64,000 nt of DNA from assembly GCA_021464245.1 (NCBI GenBank), contig JADCRB010000037.1:5543858-5607857 (forward strand), in the 5' to 3' direction. The notes under the pieces were generated by a model. It worked only from the letters and a program-made list of their open reading frames with translations, had not been told where the DNA came from and searched no databases. The stretch is from Carallia brachiata. Taxonomy: Eukaryota > Streptophyta > Magnoliopsida > Malpighiales > Rhizophoraceae. The first letter of the stretch is position 1. The number at the start of each line of letters is the position of its first letter. A program made the position numbers and the translations under genes. This document shows, one piece after another, positions 1 through 12,699 of the stretch.

Positions 1-1257
1 CTGGAATGCTGAACAGCTCTGCATCATTTCCAGAGTCACCACAAACAAGAGTGTTGGTAGGAAGTTTTCCCTCAGACTTAAACTTCTTGTGCAAGTAAGC
101 GAGAGCTTGCCCTTTTCCAGCACCTTGAGGCAGTATATCCAAATCCATTCCGCCACTGTAAATTATTTTAACATCCAACTGATTCGAAAAACGCATGGCA
201 AAGCTTAGATAAATAAGACAAGGGAGAAACATGGTAAACCTTAAAGTAAAAAAAAAAAAAAAAAAAACAATAGCAATCAGTGATTGCACAATAAGGCAGA
301 CAGATTCAACAGGGCAGGGGAAAAGGACTAAAGAAAGAAAAAGATCTCAAGACTACTATAATGTATTATTATTCTACCAAAAGCACTTCTACTGAGGACA
401 AGAGCAAGATATAAGTAATTTGAATGCAATATCTTTCCTGACTGAAAAGCTGGATCATACCCCGTGTTTTCCCAGTATGTCTGAAAGTGCTGCGATCACG
501 GTGTGAGCCTTGTCTTTGTTAACATAAAAGCTAACCTTGTGTGGTCGTTGCTCTGTTTCCGACTGCATAAGCCGAGATGCCGCTCATTCAGATATCACAC
601 ACAGAAATTATTATCTACAATGAACTTCATCATTGCATTCTTAATAACATCCGCAAAGCTCAATTGGTACTCAAATCGTCTCTAGGGCTGAAGATCCCAA
701 GTTCAAGTCTCAGTCAGAACCAATTAACCCAACAAAAAAAAATCCAGAGAGACAGTTTGATGCATCTATTGTCCTTTGAAGCCAAATCCGAGGAATATAG
801 TTTATAAGCAAACCTGAAGAGTGAGTTCGGGAAACTTGCTTGCTTCTTCAGACACTATGTTTCTATCCCATTTCTGGTTCAGAAATTCAACCCAACCATC
901 ATCTGGCACCATTGAGGTGCCATAGGTGATCTCAGTTCCCACAGACATTATGGTAATATCCGGTGTTATCATGGGTTTCTCCTTCCTCAACTGTTTGTAA
1001 AGTGTAGGCGACCTTCCAGTGGAGAAAACTAGCAGAGAATCATGACGATAGTGGGCTTCCCATAACGCATTGAACCTAAGAAGAGATGTATTCTCAGGAT
1101 CATGATGATCAACCTGCAGAAACAGCATCCAACAAAAAATGACTGCAGCAGAAATATAAGGAATACAATCAGAAACCAAAAATATCATAAAATTTACCAT
1201 TGTATGATCAAGATCTGAGACTATCATGAGGCGAGCAGGAGCCTTGTGCCGATCCAT
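1..1257 (-). CDS. SPP: Sucrose-phosphate phosphatase, N-terminal part (gene continues off the left edge)
   Basis: Removes phosphate from sucrose-6-phosphate, the last step of cytosolic sucrose synthesis; a Mg-dependent HAD-fold enzyme. Coding exons are 1198-1257, 814-1113, 461-562 and 178 to the edge, all in phase and bounded by GT-AG, giving about 213 of the roughly 420 residues usual for the family. HAD motif I is DLDHTMVD, with the two Asp at residues 15 and 17 and the motif split by intron 1. FSTGRSPT is motif II, and GKGQAL then GDSGND near the edge are the Lys and acidic motifs III/IV. The start [10 protein letters not shown] is usual for plant SPP. The 5'UTR appears spliced: acceptor ending at 1286, donor next to 2166, first exon about 2166-2300. 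Family assignment is secure; which SPP paralogue it is cannot be told. Confidence 0.95.
652..741 (+). repeat. Short tRNA-derived SINE-like insertion in an SPP intron
   Basis: Inside the intron between SPP coding exons 2 and 3, in opposite orientation to the gene. AGCTCAATTGG resembles a pol III A box, and AAGTTCAAGTC about 40 bp later resembles a B box. A short unique stretch and an A-run (733-741) follow. Box matches and A tail are visible; SINE identity is inferred. Confidence 0.4.
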
Positions 1258-2429
1258 TATTTTTTTCTCTCCAAGAGCCTTAATGCTGCAAAGAAGCCGA
1301 ATTAACAATCACCACAAGCACATGTTACACACAATTGAAAAAGGAGCCTAAAACATGATAACTACAGTATCATCAAATGGTGATTACAGATGCAAGTACC
1401 TAATATGAAACATTGATATATGTTTTTAAAGGGCAATGAAATGGAAAGACTGTCCAAATTGTTCACTTTCTGGTATCCTCAATATCTTAGCACGGCAATC
1501 ATTTATATACACTTAACTGAAAAAAATTTCATATGCTTACCAAATCCAACACAGCAGATTGATTAAAAAATGAAAAAAAAAAAGGAATTTGATTAAAGGG
1601 CCAGAAAAAACAAATTAATTTAAGCAGTAAAAGCAGAATTTCACATCTGAAGCCAAATATACTCGGAGCATAAGCACTTTTTTTTTATTAGCCCATCAGC
1701 AGAATTACCAGCACAATAAGGGCTATCAGGATGAATAAGACCGAATAAGAAGCACCATAGAATTAAAAACTAGAACCACTCAACAACTCATTATCATACC
1801 ACAACAATCAAGAAAGTGATTTCAAACGCATTTATTTAGCATTAAAAAAACACTCTATTTTGAACCACAAAAGAAAAAAAAAATGCCCTGCCACTAATAC
1901 AGGCTGAAAACTCTAGATTTCATCATTTCAACCCCATTTGTGAGTTCAAAACAAAAGGCCAATAACACATACACAAAGATTGACAGAAAAAGGGAAGACC
2001 CAATAGAAACAAGAATAAAAGGTGTTCTCCAACAAAACTAAGAAGAGAAAAATTAAAGTGATAAGGAAAATTGCAACCTTTGCTCAATTACTGAAACTGG
2101 AGAGAAAGAAATTGAGTATGATAAAAAATTTCAAAAAAAAAAAACAAAGAAAAGGGCTTGCTTACAATTAACAATTCAATAAGGCAGCAAAATAAGGAAG
2201 AGGGAAATTGGATCCAAATTCGTTGGCGCTTCTTTAGTCAATCATTGAATCTCATTCGAGAGTGCGAGAGAAAGATGTGGGGAGAGGAGAGATTGGATGA
2301 ATGGAGTCCCGAGTCCTTACAAAAACTGAACCTTTGGGGTTCGGACAACTGTTCGTGCATGAACGAGAGGGCCACGGTGGAGCTGGGCCCACTGGTTTCG
2401 GCCTTCCATCAACGTGAATGGTGATTGTC

Positions 2430-3400
2430 TCGCGACGGGACCCTTTATCATAGAATGTTGGGCCCTATTTCGTGATGTTATTCCTCTGTTACAGGCCAGA
2501 ACTCAACCAGCATCCGTGCGATTTAACTGAATAAAAAAATCAGTAAATATAGGTGGACGGGAAAATGACAGAGTAGAAATTTTTTTTTTTTTGTCTAATT
2601 ATGTGAATTTTTTTATACAATAAAAATAAAATGTTAAATTATTATAATAAAATTTTAAAATAATTTTTTATTTATCTTTTTTTTAAAAATTAGACGTCTT
2701 ATTACAGAAATAAGTCAATTAGTTGTATAAAAAAATTTTCTCGTCTTCTCCGCGTCTTTTTCTCTGCGTCGACGTAACCGGATCCAAAAAAAAATTCGAA
2801 TTCCTGTAACATATCACGAGTTTAAATTTTAATAAGGTCAAATTATGTAATTAAACCCATCATTTAATGTAAATAATGTGATAATTTTGTTCACTTTACG
2901 CATTCTTTGAGCACTGGATTGGAGTGCTTCCTAACAAATTATTAGTCGTTATCTTTACTGTTAGTTTTGCACAAATAAAACAGAATAGAATCCAAATAAA
3001 AAAAAAAAAAAAGAAAAGAAAGAGCCAGCGGCCCAACGACCATAAAAAAACCACCTGTGGATGGATGGATCGAACGTGCATACTCTAGGTAGCTACCAAT
3101 TTTTTCCCATATTTTTCTTTTATATTATATATATATATGTACATGTGCGCGAGATCAACTTATGCGATGCACGGATTTTTAATATATGCTTGAAAATTTT
3201 ATTTAAAATAATTTGATTATTTAAGAGGAAGGTTTCAAATAATTTGATTATATCTACTAACTCATTTATATGCATTAGTTATATATGTTTATTAAAATTA
3301 AGAGAGAAAAAAATTACCATCAAAAGAATATGCCTATTAAGGAAAAAGAAAAAAATCATAGTAAAGTATAAGTAAAGATGATTCTCTTTAAAGTCAATAT
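2430..3400. other. AT-rich intergenic DNA upstream of SPP
   Basis: No coding signal. 2580-2740 contains two opposed copies of an AT-rich motif (poly-T followed by TTTTTTTATACAA near 2600, and TTGTATAAAAAAATTTTCT near 2722), perhaps the ends of a decayed foldback element. 3127-3139 is a short TA run. The SPP promoter should lie between about 2300 and 2600, but I see no convincing TATA box there. Confidence 0.4.
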
Positions 3401-3402
3401 AT

Positions 3403-3735
3403 AAAAATCACAAATTTTATTTAAAGTAATAAATTTACCATCAATTTTTAAAAGTAATAGTTTACTTTTTCGAATTTTTTGTAACAAATCTATACGCAAT
3501 AACTTTTTTTTTTAGAATTAACACGCAATAATTTTATATGAATATAATTTATCAGTTTGATAACAAATTTATAAATATATTTTTTTATAATTATATACGT
3601 TAGTATCACATTATCAAATCAGATAAATTTTGTTTAAAAAATTTTTTACAAAAAAATTTAAAGAGGAATAAACTGTTACTTTTTAAAGTTTGTGCTAAAT
3701 TTGTTATTTTAATTAAAGTTAAGTGATATTTTTGT
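3403..3735. mobile_element. Foldback MITE with long terminal inverted repeats (copy A)
   Basis: The left end (AAAAATCAC, a stretch ending in TTTACC, then AAAAGTAATAGTTTAC) is the approximate reverse complement of the right end (GTTACTTTTTAAAG to GATATTTTTG). The arms are about 90 bp around an AT-rich centre. The same arms occur in the element at 53102-53456, so this is a family. No clear target duplication is left here. Confidence 0.55.
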
Positions 3736-3739
3736 ATAG

Positions 3740-4254
3740 TAACCTTCTCTTTATTATTATTTTTTAAAGACCATACACGCTCAAAGACACCTGAAATAGA
3801 AAACTATCAAACATATAGTGTAAATCAAAATTAAAATTGCCTCATTGTAGGCATTTAACAATCTGTGATTTGAGTCTATATATGAACCAATTAAAAAATA
3901 ATTGGTTAGGCAGAATTCAAGTCAGATTTAATAGTAGCATAAAACCAAAAAAAAAAAAAACATAGATAAGGGTGAACTCACCCAATATTAAGCTTCAGGT
4001 AGCCAAAAACTTTAAAGTCAGGCAGCAGAATTCAGCCCTACATAATATATATAATGGGGGTTTACGTATCTTCTTTCAAATGGAGAGGTTTACGTATCTA
4101 TAAGAGAGCGACCAATTTTCAATCGTGGGAAAGATATGCCATCGGAAAAAGGGATATACTATGGAGTAATAAAAAGAAAAAACAATCGGTTTGGGGACAA
4201 AAAATCAATTTATATACAAAAAATAAACAGGATAAAAATTAGAAATCTCCTTTT

Positions 4255-4285
<31 letters not shown>

Positions 4286-5330
4286 GAATATAAACCATAT
4301 CAACTTGTGTCGATAGAAGCACCAAGGTAGAGATTGTGTAGTTGCATTTTAATCACGTTTAAGAAATGGTTGCTCCTTCAAATAGGTTTTTGAGATGAGA
4401 TTTATATTTCATCAATAAATTAAAATAGCAATAAATTTTATTAATTCTAATGAATATCTTTTAAGAAACTTTATTGCCTAAAATTAATGAGTAAACTAAG
4501 AAGACGGAAGAAAGTAACGGAAGATGGAAAATAATAAGACTAATTTGAGAATAGAAAAGAGCTTGCATTGTTGACCTCGTAAGTCACAGGTGATGTATAA
4601 CAAACAAATTTAAAAGAACTTGCATTTTTTCATAACGTAAGATATAAGATCATGATGTCAAAATTTAGTGACACTAGTCATATAATATTTTTACACGGAT
4701 ATGCTTTGATTTCTTGAAAAATTAGTAGTCATATAAACAATAAAGTATTTGGAATTTGGCCTAAGGAATGTAATTGATCAAAATTCGCCCTTTTCCAGCT
4801 TTAATTTTAGGTTTTAGCCCCAAATTTTTTTCCCTTGGCGAGAAGCATAAAATCATCAACCACAAACAAAAGCATGGAATCAAAACCCAGAAGTCAGATT
4901 ACCCAAAACATGTAATGGGTGCTGATTTCATACCTCCAAGGATAAAAAAAAATATTGATAAATACAGAAAGTGAATAAGAATGTCTTTCCAACTCCATAT
5001 GGTCTAATTCAACTCGGTACTGAGCTCCTTTGTCATCTTCTTGATTCCTCTTTTTTATCATGCATTTGGTCAAATTGTCCGAGGGTTGGCGAGTATTTTC
5101 TTTTGAAGGATCTTTAGACTTGTGAGTTTTGTGTCTCTGTCTCGATGTCCAGAGGCACATTGAGAAATGTTTTTCAGGTTTTCCCTTTTCTAAACTATAG
5201 CAATTGGGCGAGAATGGGAGCAGATGATGGTAGAGCGAATATGGTACGCAAAATTCTTGGAAAGGTTGATTTTGCAGTAATCAATGTCATTAATTACCAT
5301 CACAACTGGTTGATTTTGCCACGAACTTTT
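3740..5330. other. Intergenic DNA without recognisable genes
   Basis: AT-rich sequence with a (GA)n microsatellite at 4255-4280. Short open frames on both strands show no family resemblance and overlap low-complexity DNA. I see no gene here. Confidence 0.4.
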
Positions 5331-5459
5331 AATTCAAATGGTATTGACAATATGTTAATAAGTGTGAGGTCGATGATTCGAACTCCTCCATCTTCTAAAC
5401 TGTCTCTCTTTCCTCAACCAGTTGGTCTCTATTTAGGAAAATTTTAAAAAAAAAAAAAT
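5330..5459 (+). repeat. Possible SINE-like fragment with A tail
   Basis: GATTCGAACTCC near 5373 resembles a pol III B box, and the stretch ends in an A-run at about 5446-5458. The A box is weak. A small open frame across it (5145-5447) has no recognisable product. Tentative. Confidence 0.25.
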
Positions 5460-5682
5460 CACAATCACAAATATAGAGAATGGTGGGATAATCTGACCTT
5501 CTCAATTTTGGAAGGTAATTTATTGTAATTATTAGAATATATAAGAAATTTTGATTTCTTTCTTTTATTTGACTTTTAAGGTTCTAAATTTTGGAAGTAA
5601 GTTATTGTAATTAAATTTTCATAATAGGCTTAATTAATTTTTGTTAGAAACAAGGAGAAGTTACCTAAATATACTATTGTTA

Positions 5683-5800
5683 CTAGGAATATGCCCGCAC
5701 AGTGTGTAAATTGTAATATTTGTATGCTCAATTTTTTAGAATGATTTTTTTTTTGTATTTTAAAGTAAATTTATATTTTGAACAACTTGATATTTTATAT
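5683..5800 (-). mobile_element. Decayed Helitron-like 3' end
   Basis: CTAGGAATATGCCCGCAC at 5683-5700 is a mutated copy of the Helitron-like terminus at 6650. Read on the minus strand it ends GCGGGCATATTCCTAG followed by T, but the hairpin has been lost. The other end of the element cannot be placed. Confidence 0.35.
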
Positions 5801-6649
5801 AAAAATCAGCAATCAAAGAGAGATCACCACCATCAGGGATATGAGGTTATGACTTTAGGTCTTGAATTGCTTGTCCCATAGAAAAATTGTGGATAGAGAT
5901 GAAATATTCAGCTGAATACTGTAAAATTAAACAAACTTAGAGATACCTTTTTTTTCAGAAAAAAACAAAGTGGGTGAATCGATTTTTGAATCCAATCTTA
6001 AACATATGACAGACATAATTATTTGCTCAATTCTAAAATGGACCATAGAACGAAGGAATGGATCAATTGCAAGCAAAACCAATATATCCTTTATTAAACA
6101 TCATTTACAAGGAGGATGTGACAGAATATTATATTGGCTAACGCCTAGGTGAAAAGCTTTTTTAAATTTAAGACAGAGGAATATGGTATCTGATTGAGGC
6201 CATTTGACAAAATAATTTGTTAAAAAATAAAAGAGCTTTTTTATATATTGTAAAAAGCAAACAAAACACTTTTCATACCTTTTATCAACTGGCATAAGAT
6301 CTATGATAGAATAGTCGTAGATTCCATGGCAACCTCCACTTCAAGGAATGGATGACTTTATGCGTATTGCTGATCAAAAACACAAATTCAAGAGGCCAAA
6401 AAAAAAAAAAATCTATCTTTTAAAGTCATATTTAGTTAAAAAAATAACTCACTTGTACTTTAAACTCCGAAGGTTATAGGTTACCGTAAAGTCAAAGGAC
6501 AATTGATCCTAAAAGGCCTCCTTCTCTTTCGACATTCGTCTCCCCTTTTCATTGTGCATTTTCCTAGTTTTTTTTTTTTACTGGAAAAACACAATGATCC
6601 AAAAAAAAAAAAACAAAGAAAAAATCGCCAAGAGTGAAATACTATTTCA
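5800..6649. other. Intergenic DNA without recognisable genes
   Basis: AT-rich. Small open frames at 5970-6152 and 6101-6295 have no recognisable product. Several A-runs (6399-6411, 6601-6613) may be retrotransposon tails, but no body can be assigned. Confidence 0.35.
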
Positions 6650-6690
6650 CTAGGGATATGCCCGCGCGTTGCGCGGGTTGAAATATTTTT
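6650..6690 (-). mobile_element. Helitron-like 3' terminus with GC hairpin
   Basis: On the minus strand the sequence ends with CCCGCGCAACGCGCGGG, a perfect 7-bp stem with a 3-nt loop, then CATATCC and CTAG, followed by a T in the flank. That is the Helitron 3' signature: a GC hairpin about 10 nt before CTRR, inserted before T. The CTAG is at 6650-6653 and the hairpin at 6661-6677. No RepHel coding sequence is seen, so any element would be non-autonomous. Its 5' end lies to the right and was not found. Confidence 0.6.
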
Positions 6691-6699
6691 GTATTAAAT

Positions 6700-9004
6700 A
6701 TTTTCAAATGAGCCTTTTGGTGAGCCTTTTGTTAAAAAATAAATTTTTATATCGAAAAAATTGATTTTTTTTGTAAATTTAAATGTCACAATCATAACTT
6801 TGAAATTTATAAAGTTACATGTCATTAATTTTGGTTCCTTAAAAAGATCTTGAAAGCTATCTTTCTATTATATACACACGCTATTTGTATGATTTTCAAA
6901 TGATTTTTTTACTGTTTCTTTAAATTTTATAAATATTTTTTCTAGCAATGGCGGTCTTTTATTTTTGTATGTGCTTCTTGAATCATAAATTAGTGAACAA
7001 AATACTTTTTAATTATAAATTAAATTGTTTTTTGATTGCTACTATGGTGAGAGAATGATAAAGAAGACATCCTATTTTAAAAAAATTTTCAAAAATCAGG
7101 TCATGATCATGAATGTACATTAACCATCTTATTGATAATATTAGACGAAGGTGAATAGAAAAAGGCAATTTGCAACTGAATAGGATGCTTAGATGAGGAA
7201 AAGGGGTCGTGGAACATCTCATCACAATTTACCATCCAAAAAAAAAAAAAAAAAAAAAAGAGATAGTGTACTGCTTTTTCCTCGCAAGGCCAAGAACACA
7301 CACACACCAAATAAATTTTATCTCCATTTTCCCATAAAGCGTCAAATTCTTGAATCCCCATATGTAATCAATCAAGGTAAAGTCTACATATCTGTACTAT
7401 AAAAAAAAAAAAAAAGGTGAAGTCAACATATCTAGACACAATTTTTTTTTCCAATTAGGTCTGAGTAGTCAAATTATAGATGAAAACCTTGTTCCCAAAC
7501 CCTAGATTTAGCCATTAATTAAGAAATAAAAATAAGAAAATAGACATAAATTAATCGAGCAAAATACCATTGATAAGTCCCAACAACAAAGTGCTCGTAA
7601 GAAACCTTATTTGCAAATACAACATAGAAATCGAAAAAATTTTACAATAGGAAAAAAAAATTAAAAATTAGGGAGATGCTAAAAAAAATTACCTTAGCAA
7701 AATTAGTGCTAATCGAAATCTTTAGTAATAATTTTAATTTATGAAAGACAATAAAAAAGGGTATAATTACTATATGTTAGTAAATGAGAATTTAACGTGT
7801 ATGTTAGTCATTAATTGTTATAATAGAATTTCATTGATTTTGCCTTTATTTTTTGGAGTAGTTTTCTCACAAGGATAGGACTTAAAAGTCATTCATTGCC
7901 ATCGAATAACATATATAGTTATTTGATTAAAAATAAAAAAACATATACAGTTATACGTAAGGAAGCCGTTTTTTTGTGGAAAAAATAATAAGAAATATGC
8001 AAGTGCATTAATTGCTCTAACAACTGCAATAGTCATACATAGTAACGGAAAATTTTAATGCATTAATTATATAATAATATGTGATAACACAATTATGTCA
8101 ATAATATGACATGCAATTTAAGGAAAATAAGAGTTAAATTTGAATATCAATTTTATGAATATAATCATGGAGTAATGAGTGTGAAATATGCTAATTTTCA
8201 GGTCATTATTAACATTGATAATTCAAAATGGGAAAGAAACAGGTTTGTTTCCACCCAAATATTCCAACCATCGTAGTTAATTTGAATTTTATAGCAATTA
8301 CCAATTAAGAATACATTAATTTAGGAATATTTTTAGTCATTACCATTCTTTTTGTGTCTTTGTGTGTCTTTTTATGGGCTTTTTGCTTGGGCCTTTGTGG
8401 TGCTGCCGTTGTATTCAACACTCAAATTTGTCATTAATTATAAAATGACATTTAATTGGGTACTATGTACATAAACGTTACAATATTGTTGTTATGATAG
8501 CAACAATGACAATTATTTGGCCATAATCACAACACAATTAATTACTTTGAAATAATTATTTCATTGTGATTATTGACAATAGTTACAAATGATAACAATT
8601 GTAACTTTTTTGACCAAGGGTAAATTTTTATTTGAATTATTACCATAAAATAATTCAATTTCATAATATTATTATTGCTGCCTAATTATTGTCATTAATT
8701 CGACCTTAATTGCATATGTTAACATTTAATTTCCTCATTTTCTCACCTTTTGTGGCTATTTTGGCGCCTTCCAAAATAATAAAAGAAACAATCTTGAACT
8801 ATAGAGTTTTTGGTATTAATTTATTGATTCCATATATTCAGTCAACCCAAAAAAATTATATGCAAATACTTTTTTTATAAAATTCCTTTCTTTAAAAAAA
8901 AAAGTTTTTGGGCATGATTTATTTTAAAATAGTAATTCAAATGTTCAAGTGCTTATTTTGTTTACGTTTATATGTAAGTCAAACAGCTATACCTATAAGA
9001 TTAC
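6700..9004. other. Intergenic, possibly the body of the Helitron-like element and other decayed repeats
   Basis: AT-rich DNA with A/T runs (for example 7241-7259). Open frames here are short and built on homopolymers. A perfect E2F-type octamer core (TTTGGCGCC, about 8760) occurs but no gene is adjacent. No coding content can be supported. Confidence 0.35.
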
Positions 9005-9007
9005 TTA

Positions 9008-9756
9008 GGGGGTATTTGGGTTAGCTTTTGAAGGGGTGCATTTACGTTTCATCTTCAAAAAGTAGGAAGATAGTGTTTGGTAAACTTTTTAGTGTTGCAT
9101 TTTGATTCTGCTTATTTCCTTATTTGACTTCCTAACAGCAGCTGATTGAAAAGCAGCTCCGACCTACTTTTTGCTACTTTTTTGATTACTTTTCACTTTT
9201 TAATATTAATAATAATTTATATGGACTAAATTACCCTTAAAGAATATTTACATAATTTTACTATTATTTTTTTACTTCACATATGAATTAGATATGTTAA
9301 TTTATTTTATTAGTATTTATATAATTTCAATAATTTTTTTTTCAAATATTCTTAAATAATATTTTTTTTATTTTAATTTTCTTTAATGTGGACATTTATA
9401 AAAAAAATTTCAAATATAATAATTTTTATAATTTAATAAAAATTAATATTTTTTTAAAAAAGTTAAAAATTAAGTAAAATAATTCTCAATATTATTATAA
9501 AATATTATTCTAAAATATAAAATTATAAAATATAAAAATAAAAATATTTAATATAATATATCTACACAAATTATATGTCTAAATTAGATATTTCATTATT
9601 CAACAGTAACAGCAAGTATAAAATTAACCAAACACTTTATTTAATTTTATCAGCAATCAGCAACAGTAAGTAGAAATCAGTAATCAGCAATCAGCAGCAG
9701 CAATCAGCAACAGCAATCAGTAACAGCAACATTCAACAGTTAACCCAAACAAGCCC
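9008..9756 (+). mobile_element. Harbinger/Tourist-like MITE, copy 1
   Basis: Begins GGGGGTATTTGGGTTAGC and ends GTTAACCCAAACAAGCCC, which are inverted copies of each other. It is flanked by TTA (9005-9007) and TTA (9757-9759), the 3-bp target duplication of PIF/Harbinger elements. No transposase. Near the right end are several CAGCAATCAG and CAGTAATCAG repeats. Copies 2-4 at 14140, 40095 and 41393 lie in the opposite orientation. Confidence 0.75.
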
Positions 9757-9759
9757 TTA

Positions 9760-10075
9760 GGCACGAACAAAATTGAATGAAAATTTGGCATTAAATTTAT
9801 ATTAATTTTCTTCCTTTCTATTACCCCTAATTCATGTCAATTAGGGAAACTTCCATTAAGAAAAAAGAAAAAAAAAGAGCAGAATCGATGATTGTAAATG
9901 AAATATTGTAGTACTTGTCACTATCTTCCATATTCAGTCACTTAATCCATATTCGGAGATAGAAATTAAGCGTAATTGACGTTTTCCTATTTAATTTTCC
10001 ATATTTGCCATATTTGGTGCGAAATATTCAGTGCAAATCAAAATTGATAAATTGAAGAAAGAAATCGATTATATC
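9760..10075. other. Intergenic DNA without recognisable genes
   Basis: AT-rich sequence between the MITE and the tandem repeat block. Nothing recognisable. Confidence 0.35.
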
Positions 10076-10079
10076 AACC

Positions 10080-11050
10080 GGAGATTGGTTGTCTCATGGT
10101 TGTATCTCTGATGGCTATGATTGTATCTTTTCCATTTAACATTTTTTATTCTTTTTTTAATTATTTTTTGATTTGGGTTGGAGAGAAAAAGTTCAATTAA
10201 TCAATTTTTTATCTGGTGGATGACTGAATTTTGTGCCATCATCTCGAGCCGCCGAAGCGTAATATTTTGATATCTCTGCTCTTGCAATTCTTCTGATTTT
10301 CTTTTTGTGTGAATTTGTTTTATATTTTTTGTTTTGTTTTGCCCTTTTATTCTGCTGATTGAAACGGCTGGAAAATATTATGAGTAGTAAAATGGCTGAA
10401 AAATATTATGAAGATGGTTGTATCATAGTTGTATCTCCAGTGACAGCAGTTGTATTTTTTCTGTTTAAAATTTTTGCTTCTTTTTTTTATTGCTTTTTGA
10501 TTTGTGTTGGAGAGAAAAATTTCAATGAATTAATTTTTACAATGAAAAAATTTTATTTGCATTAAATTTAGTGAGTAAAAAAAGGAAAGACTTTTCCTCA
10601 ACTATCCTTTGAAGAGTAAAATAAAAAAAGAGTTTCTCTCAATTATAAATTTATAATATTATTATTAGGTACATGCTTTTCAATTTGGGTTGGAGAGAAA
10701 ACGTTTCGTTTAATATTTTTTATTCTTTTTTTGATTGCTTTTCAATTTGGGTTAGAGAGAAAAAGTTAAATGATTTGTTTGTATTAAATTTAGGGAGTAA
10801 AAAAAAAGAGAGATTTTCTCTCAGTTATTTTTTGAGGAGTGAAATAAGGAGAGAGTTTCTCTCAGTTATAGATTTATAATATTGTTATTGATTGCTTATC
10901 AATTTGGGTTGGAGAGAAAAAGTTAAATGATTTATTTGTATTAAATTTAGGAAGTGAAAAAAAGGAGAGATTTTTCTCTCAGTTTTTTTTTTAGAGTGAA
11001 ATAATGAAAGAGTTTCTCTCAGCTATAGATTTATAATATTGTTATTAAAT
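10080..11050 (+). repeat. Degenerate tandem repeat block
   Basis: A unit built around TTTGGGTTGGAGAGAAAA, an AAATTTAG-plus-GTAAAAAA segment, paired TTTCTCTCAGTTAT blocks and TTATAATATTGTTATT recurs. The last motif is at 10651, 10874 and 11031, so spacing is uneven at about 223 and 157 bp. A related pair (GGTTGTATCTC motif at about 10090 and 10420) lies at the left. A single further unit is at 12700-12835, about 1.7 kb away. No product is likely: the open frames inside simply follow the repeat. Confidence 0.6.
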
Positions 11051-12460
11051 GTGCATTAGAGGCCGACCGCCAGCATAAAAAAAGGTAGTGCAGCTGCCTG
11101 GGAAAGGTTGAATGTAAATAGTAATGGCGGGTTTAACAAAATGAAGAGAGAAACAAATCTTCCTGAATGTAACGTCCTCCTTTGAGCAATAGATGAATTG
11201 CTGTTAAAGTGAATTTTGGTAATGAACAGCCTTTTAGTCCCATGATCATGTTAAATCTGACCATTTCCGAAATCGTAACCAATAATTATGGAAGACAATC
11301 AATGATAATTGCCGTTTCAATATTGCCGTTCAACTTGCCATTTATTGCCGATGAATTAACGGCAGTGAGGAACACCAAAGGAAAAGAAACAGAATTAAAA
11401 ATCGAAACAAAAATTGGAAATAAAATATTTAAATAGAAAATTGTCAAACAAACATTAATGACTTAGCTAGAATTAAGGGAAAGCACCTCTCAGGTTCCCT
11501 TCTTATTATTGTACCGTTTTTGTTAGCTTGATAAAGAGATGTGTGGTGAAAGAATGTAAGATTAGGGAAGTGTTCGTTGCTTATAAATAATATTGGGAGG
11601 TACCAAATTAAGGAAGATGTAAATAGTGATCAAAGGTCGAAGATTTAGGAGAGGATTAAGGCAGAAATTTGGCTATAATTGCACAGATTAACAATTTATT
11701 CATTTTGTAATCTTTTGTGGCATGAAAAGTTGCTCTTTCATTTAGCCTATTTTGTGCCTCTCTTTCGGCATTGAATTAGTGTTTTGAAAATTAGTGTTTT
11801 GAATTCAACTACAATCATGAAATCTTCAATAGGTCATTTGACGAATAACTTGAGGATGCGAGAAACAGAACAAATAAAGATTTTCAAGTCAGTGTAAGAA
11901 GAATTAGAAAAGGAAATAATACCCACATCGATAATAGCTTAATAGTATAATCCATTGCCAGAGCAGTGTGTTGTAGTATTAACTCACATCGATAATAGTA
12001 ATTAATTCAAATCACTCGAAATCTAAATATGATTAGCCTAAAAATTTGAATAACTAAAATTTAAATTTAAAAAATCTCTGACATCTAATATTTTAAATTC
12101 ATAACCAATTTAAATTGATTGCCATTGATTGATACTAATTTTGTATTATTTACCTTAAAAGGGCTACAGGGTATTTCTGTCATTAATTTACCTTAATCAC
12201 AATAAATAAGGAGAATTAGCAACCACGGAAGTGAGAGTCTCAACGATAATTCGGTGTATTCTACAAAATCAATTCAAATTCAAATTCAAATTTTGGAGCC
12301 TCAAGATCATCATCAAAATTAGCTATCTGTTAGGCTTAAAAAATCATGGAATACATATATAGTTATGCAATATTCTCTCAAAATTAACCATATTGGATGG
12401 TTAAAAATCAATGTTATGCCATATTTTCTTCGGGAAACATAATTGGTTATACCATGTTAT
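11050..12460. other. Intergenic DNA between repeat units
   Basis: A mixed-composition segment (11050-11400), somewhat less AT-rich than its surroundings, followed by AT-rich DNA. A 75-codon open frame at 11209-11436 has no recognisable product. It lies between the main tandem block and its outlying unit, so it could be cargo of one larger element. Confidence 0.3.
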
Positions 12461-12465
12461 ATCAT

Positions 12466-12665
12466 ATTTAATTGATGGTGTTGCTGCAATTGATGTTGTT
12501 GGAGCTGAAGCTGCCGCTGCTGCCGTTGCAGCCTGGGGGCCAAAAGATGTTCCAGATCTGCCGCTGGATAGTTGGCCAACTTTTGATGGCGAATGAGACT
12601 CTGACCTGACGAGAAGCGATTCATTTAAACGTGCATGAGATGGCAGCATATTACGCTGTCGCTAA
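12466..12665 (-). other. GC-rich, coding-like fragment (possible captured exon)
   Basis: A GC-rich island in AT-rich repeat DNA. The minus strand reads open through an Arg/Ser-rich part (LNESLLVRSESHSPSKVG), a Gly/Ser part, an Ala run and a TPSIKYD end. This looks like a low-complexity exon rather than intergenic DNA. The plus strand is also open, so strand is uncertain. No family recognised. Confidence 0.3.
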
Positions 12666-12699
12666 AGGGGTTTTAATTTGCTCTCTAGCTGTACTTGGT

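Noticed and set aside
8755..8770. Perfect E2F-type TTTGGCGCC site
   Set aside because: No gene start nearby, so a regulatory role cannot be supported.
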